The translations under genes and the position numbers were made by a program. The notes under the pieces are model-generated. The model saw nothing but the letters and a program-made list of their open reading frames with translations, did no database searches and was not told the origin of the DNA. From Anaerolineae bacterium (GTDB taxonomy: Bacteria > Chloroflexota > Anaerolineae > Aggregatilineales > Phototrophicaceae), in the NCBI GenBank assembly GCA_022820665.1, contig JAJEFB010000045.1:1-64000 (forward strand): a stretch of 64,000 nucleotides of DNA. Reading direction: 5' to 3'. Shown in pieces: positions 23,451-31,582 of this stretch (position 1 is its first letter; each line of letters starts with the position of its first letter).

Positions 23451-26400
23451 ATGCAACGCAACATTGGCAGTGAGCTTGTTGTCGCGCTTTTGGTATTGGC
23501 GGCTCTCTTATTCGCGTTGGCATTCGCCATCGTACTTTCGACCGCTACGCGCGGCGCAGAGCCGGCAAGGCCTACGCATGTCCCAACCGCGCTTTCCTCC
23601 CCGACAGCTATCGACGTAACAGGTACCTCTTTATCGCCAGCAGCGACAGTTGCTGAAACCGCAGCAACCATAACAATTACGCCGAGCGCGACTGACTTGC
23701 CACCAAGCACAGAAGCCGTGTTCGCGAGCCCATCCGCGGCCGTTTCCGCCACTGCAAGCGCGAGCCCCGAGCCGCTTGCGACAGAAGAAGCAAGAATAGA
23801 AACGCCTGCCGACTTTCCTCCGCCGTCCACCGCGGAAGAGCGAACGGCGCTTGCCAAGACCGCTACTCAAGAAGAGCCCATAGGTTTAACAAAGGAGTTT
23901 GATCGCGTTACTATCTCGCCCACCGAAACAGCTTCCGCCGTCCGCGACATACGTGATACGCCCGCTAGGACTCGGCCGGCTACAAGCATCGGAGCGACGG
24001 AAGAAGGTCTGGACGTCGGACTGGCGCCACGCGAAACGCCCGTTGTGATCACAGGCACTGCGACGCCTATCAGACGGACGCCAGTTGTTAAACCGAAGGC
24101 GACGGATGTTGCTAGCCCGACGTCGACTGAAAAGATTGCGGAGATTGCGACAAGCGTAGAGCGTGATACCCGCGTTAGCCGAACGGCTCTAGTGCAGCGG
24201 ACGACAACAGCAACCGCCACTTCTACCACGACGAATGTTCCAAGTCCAACGGCGATTGACAGGATTGCGGCGACAGAGGCTAGCATAGCGCGTGATGTTC
24301 GCGTCAGCCGAACGGATCTGGTGAAGCGGACGGCAACTGCAACCGCCACTTCCACGCCAAGGGCTACCACGACGGATGTTCCGAGTCCGACGGCAACTGA
24401 AAAGATCGCGGAAACAGCGACACGCGAAGAGCGTGATGTTCGCGCGAGCCTCACGGCTTTGCTGAAACCGACGGCATCTGCAACCGCCACTACTACTACC
24501 ATGACGGATGTTCCGAGTCCGACTGCGACTGAAAAGATCGCGGAGACAGCGACAAGCGTAGAGCGTGATATTCGCGCGAGCCGAACGGCTCAAGTGAAGC
24601 GGACGCCAACAGTAACCGCCACTTCTACTGCGACGGATGTTGCTAGCCCGACGTCGACTGAAAGGATTGCGGAGACAGCGACCAGCGTAGAGCGGGATAT
24701 CCGCGCGAGCCGAACGGCGTTGTTGAAACCGCCGGCGACGGCAACCAGAATTTCTACTGCGACGGATGTTCCGAGTCCGACGGCGATTGACAGGATTGCG
24801 GCGACAGAGGCTAGCATAGCGCGTGATGTTCGCGTCAGCCGAACGGATCTGGTGAAGCGGACGGCAACAGCAACCGCCACTGCCACGCCCACAACTACCA
24901 CGACAGATGCGCCAAGTCCGACGGCGACTGACAAGATTGCGGAGACAGCGACACACGTAGAACGCGATGTCCGCACGGTCCGAACTGCCTTGATGAAGCG
25001 GACGGCAACGGCAACCGCTTCCGCTACGGCTACGAAAGTTTCAAGCCCAACGGCGACTGACAAGATTGCGGAGACAGAGGCTAGCGTAGCGCATGACATC
25101 CGCGCGAGCCTCACGGCGTTGCTGAAACCGACGGCATCTGCAACCGCCACTACTACTACCATGACGGATGTTCCGAGTCCGACTGCGACTGAAAAGATCG
25201 CGGAGACAGCGACAAGCGTAGAGCGCGATATTCGCGCGAGCCGAACGGCTCAAGTGAAGCGGACGGCAACAGTAACCGCCACTTCTACTGCGACGGATGT
25301 TGCTAGCCCGACGTCGACTGACAGGATTGAGAAGACAGCGACAAGCGTAGAGCGTGATATCCGCGCGAGCAGAACGGCTCAAGTGAAGCGGACGGCAACT
25401 GCAACCGCCACTTCCACGCCAAGGGCTACCACGACAGATGCGCCAAGTCCGACGGCGACTGACAGGATTGCGGAGACAGTGACAAGTGTAGAGCGCGATA
25501 TCCGCGCGAGCCGAACGGCGTTGTTGAAACGGCCGGCGACGGCAACCAGTATTTCTATTGCGACGGATGTTCCGAGTCCGACGGCGACTGAAAAGATCGC
25601 GGAGACAGAGGCCAGCGTAGAGCGTGATACCCGCGTCAGCCGAACGGCTTTGCTAAAACCGACGGCAACGGCAACCGCTACTACGCCAACAGCTACCACG
25701 ATGGATGTTCCGAGTCCAACGGCGACTGAAAGGATTGAGAAGACAGCGACAAGCGTAGCGCGTGATATCCGCGTTAGCCGAACGGCTCAAGTGAAGCGGA
25801 CGGCAACTGCAACCGCTTCCGCTACAGCTACGGAAGTTTCAAGCCCAACGGCGACTGACAAGATTGCGGAGACAGAGGCTAGCGTAGCGCGTGATATTCG
25901 CGCGAGCAGAACGGCTCAAGTGAAGCGGACGGCAACTGCAACCGCCACTTCCACGCCAAGGGCTACCACGACAGATGCGCCAAGTCCGACGGCAACTGAC
26001 AGGATTGCGGAGACAGTGACAAGTGTAGAGCGCGATACCCGTGTCAGCCGAACGGCTCTAGTGAAACGGACGGCAACTGCAACCGCCACTTCCACGCCAA
26101 GGGCTACCACGACAGATGTTCCAAGCCCATCGGCGACTGACAGGATTGCGGAGACAGCGACCAGCGTAGAGCGTGATACCCGCGTCAGCCGAACGGCTCT
26201 AGTGAAACGGACGGCAACTGCAACCGCCACTTCCACGCCAACGGCTACCACGACGGATGTTCCAAGACCGACGGTGACTGATAGGATCGCGGAAACAGCG
26301 ACAAGTGTAGAGCGCGATACCCGTGTCAGCCGAACGGCTCTAGTGAAACGGACGGCAACAGCAACCGCTTCCGCTACGGCTACGGAAGTTTCAAGCCCAA

Positions 26401-28619
26401 CGGCGACTGATAGGATTGCGGAGACAGCGACAAGCGTAGAGCATGATATCCGCGCGAGCCGAACGGCTCTAGTGAAACCGACGACAACGGCAACCGCTAC
26501 TACGCCAACAGCTACCACGATGGATGTTCCGAGTCCGACTGCGACTGAAAGGATTGAGGAGATAGAGGCTAGCATAGCGCGTGATATCCGCGCGAGCCGA
26601 ACAGCTCAAGTGCAGCGGACGGCAACGGCAACCGCCACTTCCACGCCAAGGGCTACCGCGACGGATGTTGCTAGCCCGACAGCGACTGAAAAGATCGCGG
26701 CGACAGAGGCTAGCGTTCAGCGTGATATCCGCGTTAGCCGAACGGCTCAAGTGAAGCGGACGGCAACGGCAACCGCTTCCGCTACGGCTACGGAAGTTTC
26801 AAGCCCGACGTCGACTGACAGGATTGCGGAGACAGAGGCTAGCATAGCGCGTGATATCCGCGCGAGCCTCACGGCTTTGCTGAAGCGAACGGCTACGTCC
26901 ACGCCAACGGCCACCACGACGGAAGTTTCGAGTCCGACGGCGACTAAGAAGATCGCGGAGACAGCAACCAGCGTAGAGCGTGATATCCGCGCGAGCCGAA
27001 CGGCTCTAGTGAAACCGACGGCGACTGCAACCAGCACTTCTACTGCGACGGATGTTGCTAGCCCGACAGCGACTGAAAAGATCGCGGCGACAGAGGCTAG
27101 CGTTCAGCGTGATATCCGCGCCAGCCGAACGGCTCTAGTGAAACGGACGGCAACTGCAACCGCCACTTCCACGCCAAGGGCTACCACGACGGATGTTCCG
27201 AGTCCAACGGCGACTGAAAGGATTGCGGCGACAGAGGCTAGCGTTCAGCGTGATGTTCGCGCTAGCATCACGGCTTTGCTGAAACCGACGGCGACTGCAA
27301 CCAGCACTTCTACTGCGACGGATGTTGCTAGCCCAACGGCGACTGACGAGACTCAGGGAACAGCGACAAGCGAAGAGCGTGATATCCGCGCGAGCAGAAC
27401 AGCTCAAGTGCAGCGGACGGCGACGGCAACCGCCACTTCCACGCCAAGGGCTACCGCGACGGATGTTGCTAGCCCGACGTCGACTGACAGGATTGAGAAG
27501 ACAGCGACCAGCGTTCAGCGTGATATCCGCGCGAGCCGAACGGCTCTAGTGAAACGGACGGCAACAGCAACCGCCACTTCCACGCCAAGGGCTACCGCGA
27601 CGGATGTTGCAAGCCCGACGTCGACTGCCAGGATTGCGGAGACAACGACGAGCACAGAGCGTGATATCCGCGCGAGCCGAACGGCTTTGCTAAAACCGAC
27701 GGCAACGGCAACCGCTTCCGCTACGGCTACGGAAGTTTCAAGCCCATCGGCGACTGACAAGATTGCGGAGACAGCGGCACGCGAAGAGCGTGATGTTCGC
27801 GCGAGCCGAACGGCTCAAGTGCGGCGGACGGCGACGGCAACCGCCACATCTACCGCGACGGATGTTCCGAGTCCGACGGCGACGAAGACTGTTTCAGTAG
27901 AGGGTACGGAAAGGGTTTCACAGACCGAGGGGGCTGCCGAGCTCGTATATCAACCCACCGTTACTCCTACGGTTCAAGCAAGCGCCACTGCTTCAATGTT
28001 ACCATTGGTCTATTCTAGATTGGTGCCAACGCCTACTGCGCTTGGACTCGTCCCGGTTACGCAAATGGAATCCTGCGATGCAGCAATTGGTTGGGAGCCT
28101 TACCAGGTTGCTGAGGGCGACAATCTGCTTGCCATTGCGGAAAGCATAGGCACAAGCATTGTCGAGATTCAGAAAGGCAATTGCTTTGAACCGATCCGCG
28201 GTGTACTGGCGGGGGAGACCCTGTTGCTGCCGGCGATACCCAGTTTGCCGCCAGCAACAACTGTGCCGGTATTTCCGGATGCCTCGGATCCGCCAAAGGT
28301 GATCGGTTGTGAATCGGAATCTTCGCGAATCGTTTCGCCGGTTGCCATGCAAGAGATACGCGGGATAATCCAAGTCATCGGCTCGGTTAACTTGCCTGAA
28401 AATTCTAAGTTCCGGCTTGACGTGCGTCCCGCTTGGTCGGACAAATACTCCCAGTATATTGAGGGGTTCGCTTCCGTTACTAATGATGTCATCGGTTTGA
28501 TAAATAGCGAAGTATTCGGTATTGGCTTGCACAGGCTGCGTTTGAGCATCGTGGACGAATACGGCTCGATGTCGAAAGGCGCAATTTGCGACGTGCCGAT
28601 CGTTTTTGCGATGCCTTGA
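23451..28619 (+). CDS. giant Thr-rich tandem-repeat membrane protein with LysM domain
   Basis: A 1722-residue protein whose job I cannot name. Residues ~8-33 are a single hydrophobic anchor (LVVALLVLAALLFALAFAIV). A Thr/Ser/Pro/Ala-rich segment of ~190 residues follows. Then come 28 tandem units of 43 or 47 residues (24106-27893), each with a TATATATST stretch, a SPTATDKIAETAT segment and an amphipathic SVERDIRASRTALVKR helix. Next is a LysM-type domain (~28088-28240: YQVAEGDNLLAIAESIG). Last is a ~110-residue beta-rich domain with VIGSVNLPENSKFRLDVRP, similar to domains that end Chloroflexi wall proteins. The ATG at 23451 lies 2 bases after the kinase-like gene; an in-frame upstream ATG at 23367 would overlap that gene. 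It is likely an extracytoplasmic stalk, possibly glycosylated on Thr, reaching into or through the wall. Confidence 0.8.
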   Translation: MQRNIGSELVVALLVLAALLFALAFAIVLSTATRGAEPARPTHVPTALSSPTAIDVTGTSLSPAATVAETAATITITPSATDLPPSTEAVFASPSAAVSATASASPEPLATEEARIETPADFPPPSTAEERTALAKTATQEEPIGLTKEFDRVTISPTETASAVRDIRDTPARTRPATSIGATEEGLDVGLAPRETPVVITGTATPIRRTPVVKPKATDVASPTSTEKIAEIATSVERDTRVSRTALVQRTTTATATSTTTNVPSPTAIDRIAATEASIARDVRVSRTDLVKRTATATATSTPRATTTDVPSPTATEKIAETATREERDVRASLTALLKPTASATATTTTMTDVPSPTATEKIAETATSVERDIRASRTAQVKRTPTVTATSTATDVASPTSTERIAETATSVERDIRASRTALLKPPATATRISTATDVPSPTAIDRIAATEASIARDVRVSRTDLVKRTATATATATPTTTTTDAPSPTATDKIAETATHVERDVRTVRTALMKRTATATASATATKVSSPTATDKIAETEASVAHDIRASLTALLKPTASATATTTTMTDVPSPTATEKIAETATSVERDIRASRTAQVKRTATVTATSTATDVASPTSTDRIEKTATSVERDIRASRTAQVKRTATATATSTPRATTTDAPSPTATDRIAETVTSVERDIRASRTALLKRPATATSISIATDVPSPTATEKIAETEASVERDTRVSRTALLKPTATATATTPTATTMDVPSPTATERIEKTATSVARDIRVSRTAQVKRTATATASATATEVSSPTATDKIAETEASVARDIRASRTAQVKRTATATATSTPRATTTDAPSPTATDRIAETVTSVERDTRVSRTALVKRTATATATSTPRATTTDVPSPSATDRIAETATSVERDTRVSRTALVKRTATATATSTPTATTTDVPRPTVTDRIAETATSVERDTRVSRTALVKRTATATASATATEVSSPTATDRIAETATSVEHDIRASRTALVKPTTTATATTPTATTMDVPSPTATERIEEIEASIARDIRASRTAQVQRTATATATSTPRATATDVASPTATEKIAATEASVQRDIRVSRTAQVKRTATATASATATEVSSPTSTDRIAETEASIARDIRASLTALLKRTATSTPTATTTEVSSPTATKKIAETATSVERDIRASRTALVKPTATATSTSTATDVASPTATEKIAATEASVQRDIRASRTALVKRTATATATSTPRATTTDVPSPTATERIAATEASVQRDVRASITALLKPTATATSTSTATDVASPTATDETQGTATSEERDIRASRTAQVQRTATATATSTPRATATDVASPTSTDRIEKTATSVQRDIRASRTALVKRTATATATSTPRATATDVASPTSTARIAETTTSTERDIRASRTALLKPTATATASATATEVSSPSATDKIAETAAREERDVRASRTAQVRRTATATATSTATDVPSPTATKTVSVEGTERVSQTEGAAELVYQPTVTPTVQASATASMLPLVYSRLVPTPTALGLVPVTQMESCDAAIGWEPYQVAEGDNLLAIAESIGTSIVEIQKGNCFEPIRGVLAGETLLLPAIPSLPPATTVPVFPDASDPPKVIGCESESSRIVSPVAMQEIRGIIQVIGSVNLPENSKFRLDVRPAWSDKYSQYIEGFASVTNDVIGLINSEVFGIGLHRLRLSIVDEYGSMSKGAICDVPIVFAMP
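24106..27893 (+). repeat. 28-unit coding tandem repeat (129/141-bp units)
   Basis: In-frame minisatellite inside the giant repeat protein. I count 28 occurrences of the R/H-D-x-R-x-S helix segment. Units are either 43 codons (with a TATATASATATEV linker) or 47 codons (with ATSTPRATTTDV); one spacing measured between 26163 and 26304 is 141 bases. Units are nearly identical over long stretches of DNA, which indicates recent duplication or gene conversion. Because unit lengths are multiples of three, copy-number change keeps the frame. Confidence 0.93.
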
Positions 28620-28692
28620 TCAAATACTTCGTCGACGCAAATGGATTCTGGAATCGCGTTCGCATAATTTCTTTCAACGCAATGGAGTCATC

Positions 28693-30276
28693 ATGCGTAC
28701 TCTTCGAACAATGTTGCGACTATCGCTCAAGCTCGTTGTTTATCTGACAGTGGCGCTTCTGCTTCTGGCAACTGTTTGGACGGCGGCGCAAGTACTGAGT
28801 CTCTGGAGTGACCAAGGACAATACAGCGCGACTAGCAATGCCCGGCAACAAGGCTATCGGGCGACAGGCACGGCTCTGGCAACGGAAGCATCCGGCGTAA
28901 GCCTGCGCGACGATTCGCAGATTGTGTTGATGCAACAGGTGTTTGTGACCAGTACTCCGAGTCCACAAACGCCTTCACCCAGAGTGACCGCGACTGCGGT
29001 TCTCGGTACACCTCAACCCGTAGACCTGCCGAGACTCTACCTTCCCCCCGATCCGCAAGCTGGGCTTGAGCTTTCCGGCACCGCCGTGCCCACACGCGTC
29101 CCCTTCATTCCCCGCGACTACGATTTGATCAATATCATACTCTTGGGCGGCGACGACGAATTGACGGAGGACCAGTCCGTACGGACTGATACCATGATCA
29201 TCGTGTCTTTAAACACGGAAACCGGTACGGTTTCCATGATAAATCTGCCTCGCGATCTTTTCGTTTATATTCCCAGCGGAAAGATGGGACGGCTCAACAC
29301 AGCGTTCGGAATCGGCAAAAATATCGGCTGGGAACCCGGCGGCGGATTCGGCCTGTTGCGGCAGACCATCTTTTACAATTTCGGGATCAACGTGCACTAT
29401 TATGCGCTAGTCAATTTTTCCGGCTTCAAGTCCATCATTGATCGTCTCGGCGGGGTAGACATCGCGGTCGATTGCACGTATCGGGATTTGTATCCGGTCA
29501 CGCGGACGGAGACTGGCGTGGCCGAGGGCAGCGCTTACGACTGGCGGACATTGAACGTCGGTTACTATACATTCGATGGCTTCGACGCCTTGTGGTATGC
29601 CCGTACCCGTCGTTATACGGATGATCTGGACCGGGGACGCCGCCAACAGTTGCTGCTTCGCGCAATGTGGCGCAAAGCGCGCAGCAACGGGCTGGTAAGC
29701 ACGGTGCCAGCGATATGGGGCGAACTGGAAGAAGTTGTCGATACGAACTTGCCTTTTAACGCCATGCTGGGCTTGTTGCCGTATTTGCTCGATCTCGATC
29801 TTGACCGAATTCAAAACTTCACCTTTCAGCGGATATATCATACTCAGAATTGGCGGACCCCTAGCGGTGACTCTGTTCTTTTGCCGGTTTATGAAACCGT
29901 AGTGGAGCTCATGCGAGACTTCTATACGCCGCCATCGGCAAATCAAGTGGGTTTGTCGGGCCCTTCTATCGCTGTTTACAACGGCTCCGGCAACGAAGAC
30001 TGGGACCTGGTCGCGAGCGAACGATTGCGCTGGGGCGGGTACAACTCCGTGGCGCTTGGGACCTGGGCAAATGGAGAGATTGTAGAATCGAGCAGATTGA
30101 TTGACTATGTGGCCGCCAGCAAAGGAAGTTTGGTACCGGGTATCAGCAAAGCCTTGAACATGAAGAGCAAGCAGGTGGAGGCTCAAGCAGATCCAGCGCG
30201 GGAATATGATTATGAAGTCATTGTCGGTCAAGACTATGACTCCTGCACTTACGGCGTTTTGCCGATTGATGACTAG
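28693..30276 (+). CDS. LCP (LytR-CpsA-Psr) family cell-wall ligase
   Basis: Extracytoplasmic transferase family that moves undecaprenyl-linked glycopolymers onto peptidoglycan. After an N-terminal helix (LVVYLTVALLLLATVWTAAQ) and a Pro/Thr linker, the LCP domain starts at INIILLGGDDE. It shows the conserved RTDTMIIVSL, MINLPRDLFVYIP, LGGVDIAVDC and ALWYARTRRYTDDLDRGRRQ (the Arg/Asp-rich phosphate site). The C-terminal ~90 residues look like a LytR_C domain (IAVYNGSGNEDWDLVASERL). The ATG at 28693 follows GGAG; an in-frame ATG at 28606 lies inside the preceding gene. It is 73 bases after the repeat protein, so it may anchor a surface polymer alongside that protein. 527 residues. Confidence 0.92.
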   Translation: MRTLRTMLRLSLKLVVYLTVALLLLATVWTAAQVLSLWSDQGQYSATSNARQQGYRATGTALATEASGVSLRDDSQIVLMQQVFVTSTPSPQTPSPRVTATAVLGTPQPVDLPRLYLPPDPQAGLELSGTAVPTRVPFIPRDYDLINIILLGGDDELTEDQSVRTDTMIIVSLNTETGTVSMINLPRDLFVYIPSGKMGRLNTAFGIGKNIGWEPGGGFGLLRQTIFYNFGINVHYYALVNFSGFKSIIDRLGGVDIAVDCTYRDLYPVTRTETGVAEGSAYDWRTLNVGYYTFDGFDALWYARTRRYTDDLDRGRRQQLLLRAMWRKARSNGLVSTVPAIWGELEEVVDTNLPFNAMLGLLPYLLDLDLDRIQNFTFQRIYHTQNWRTPSGDSVLLPVYETVVELMRDFYTPPSANQVGLSGPSIAVYNGSGNEDWDLVASERLRWGGYNSVALGTWANGEIVESSRLIDYVAASKGSLVPGISKALNMKSKQVEAQADPAREYDYEVIVGQDYDSCTYGVLPIDD

Positions 30277-30348
30277 CATTCCGCCGGGCGTCCGCTAGCG
30301 ATTGTGGACTGGCGGATTCTCACAACTGTGTTATCATAAAGATATGTT

Positions 30349-30426
30349 CGGGGTATGGCGCAGTCCGGCTAGCGCGCTTGCATGGGGTGTAAGAGGTCCC
30401 CGGTTCGAATCCGGGTACCCCGACCA
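30349..30426 (+). tRNA. tRNA-Pro (anticodon GGG)
   Basis: The cloverleaf can be drawn by eye. The acceptor CGGGGTA pairs with TACCCCG, the D-arm carries GCGCAGTCCGGCTAGCGC, and the anticodon stem CTTGC/GTAAG encloses the loop ATGGGGT with GGG at positions 34-36. The T-arm is CCCGG-TTCGAAT-CCGGG, followed by discriminator A. The CCA end is encoded (30424-30426). The first base C of the acceptor is typical of tRNA-Pro. Confidence 0.95.
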
Positions 30427-30435
30427 GCGTATGAC

Positions 30436-30462
30436 AGGCTCACTTTAGCAGTGAGCCTTTTT
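30436..30462 (+). terminator. intrinsic terminator after tRNA-Pro
   Basis: AGGCTCACT and AGTGAGCCT form a perfect 9-bp stem with a TTAGC loop, followed by a short T-run. It separates the tRNA from selD, whose start codon follows 18 bases later. Confidence 0.85.
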
Positions 30463-30480
30463 CTTGGAAGGTGTAGCTTA

Positions 30481-31536
30481 ATGAGCGAAAATGAAATCAA
30501 GCTGACGAGCTTGGCCACCTGCGCCGGTTGAGCGTCCAAGCTCAACCCGGGCGATTTGGCGCAAGTTTTGCAGCCACTCAGTGATAACTTTAAGTCTGAG
30601 GAATTTCCGCAGGTGCTGGTGGGCTTGTCCGAGCCAGACGATGCGGCTGTTTATCGATTGGATGACGGCCGGGCGATTATAAGCACAACGGATTTCTTTC
30701 CGCCTGTCGTAGACACTCCTTATGAATTTGGCGCGATTGCCGCGGCGAATGCGCTCAGCGATGTTTACGCGATGGGCGGCGAACCTTTGCTAGCAATTAA
30801 CCTGGTGGCTTATCCCGACGGTCTCGGACTCGATATCCTCCAAGAGATTCTACGGGGTGGGGCAGAAAAGGTGCGAGAGTCCGGCGCAGTCATCGCGGGC
30901 GGGCACTCAATCAGCGACGATGAGCCAAAATACGGTTTATCGGTGACCGGCGTGGTCTCGACGGCGAATATCATCCGCAAAGCCGGCGCGCGCCCGGGCG
31001 ACAAACTTCTTCTGAGCAAGCCTCTTGGCACGGGTGTCATCACGACGGCCTTGAAGCGCGGGTTGGCGTCCTCGGCGCATATCGAGAGCGCCGTCAACAT
31101 CATGTCTCGGCTCAATCGCAGCGCGGCAGAATGCGCGCGACTGCATAGCGTCCGCGCGATGACAGACATCACGGGATTTGGCTTGGCTGGACATGGACAT
31201 GAAATGGCTCGCCTAAGCGGGGTTGATCTCCGCTTAAACTTTGAAGCGCTCGCCTGGCTGCCGGGGACGATGACTTATGCGAGCCGCGCCATTTTCCCGG
31301 GTGGCATGGAACGCAATCGTGAATACTTCTCGCGCTGGCTGTCGTTTCCGGACCGGGGCGACGCCAATAACGAGGCGCTGCTTTTCGATCCGCAGACATC
31401 GGGGGGATTGTTGATGTCAGTAGCGGCGGAAAGCGCGGCAAACTTGCTGGACGATTTGCGCCAGAACGGGGACGATGCGGCGATCATCGGGGACGTAATT
31501 GACGGCACAGGCAACCTAATCGTGTACGGCGCCTGA
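30481..31536 (+). CDS. selD: selenide, water dikinase SelD, a selenoprotein (UGA = Sec17)
   Basis: Makes selenophosphate from selenide and ATP for selenocysteine and other selenium uses. Reading from ATG 30481 (preceded by GGAAGGTG) gives LTSLATCAGUASKLNPGDLA, with an in-frame TGA at 30529-30531 exactly where SelD proteins have the catalytic Cys or Sec. Downstream, the AIR-synthase fold is intact: EPDDAAVYRLDDGRAIISTT, DFFPPVVDTPYEFG, NALSDVYAMGGEPL, AGGHSISDDEPKYGLS, TDITGFGLAGH and DPQTSGGLL. Full length is 351 residues with Sec counted. A gene caller that treats TGA as stop would start at 30556 and lose the active site. Translation needs SelA/SelB/tRNA-Sec, which are not in this window. 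Confidence 0.93.
30526..30562 (+). promoter_or_regulatory. candidate bacterial SECIS hairpin at the selD UGA
   Basis: Two mutually exclusive folds are visible. One is a perfect 8-bp hairpin GGTTGAGC/GCTCAACC (30526-30547) that contains the UGA in its 5' arm, with loop GTCCAA. The other starts one base after the UGA: GCG-(T)-CCAAGCTC pairs with GGGC and TTGGCGC at 30549-30562, with a bulged T. Bacterial SECIS elements sit just downstream of the UGA and often have a bulged U, which favours the second. The coding constraint could also explain some pairing. Confidence 0.5.
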
Positions 31537-31582
31537 ACTGACCTGAAGCCGCAACTTCCGAGACAGCCCCAGGCTGTTGCGC

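Noticed and set aside
24189..27760. Many long open frames on the minus strand within the repeat region
   Set aside because: They are mirrors of the 28-unit coding repeat and repeat with it. They lack ribosome binding sites and have low-complexity Val/Ala- or Arg/Ser-rich translations. The plus-strand frame has the anchor and LysM domain.
24106..27893. Possible CRISPR array because of regular repeats
   Set aside because: Units are 129/141 bases with no unique spacers, keep one reading frame throughout and have no cas genes nearby. This is a coding tandem repeat.
30556..31536. selD as a truncated gene or pseudogene beginning after the TGA
   Set aside because: The upstream sequence is in the same frame, has a ribosome binding site and reads the exact SelD active-site motif. 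The TGA is at the known Sec/Cys site, so recoding is the simpler explanation.
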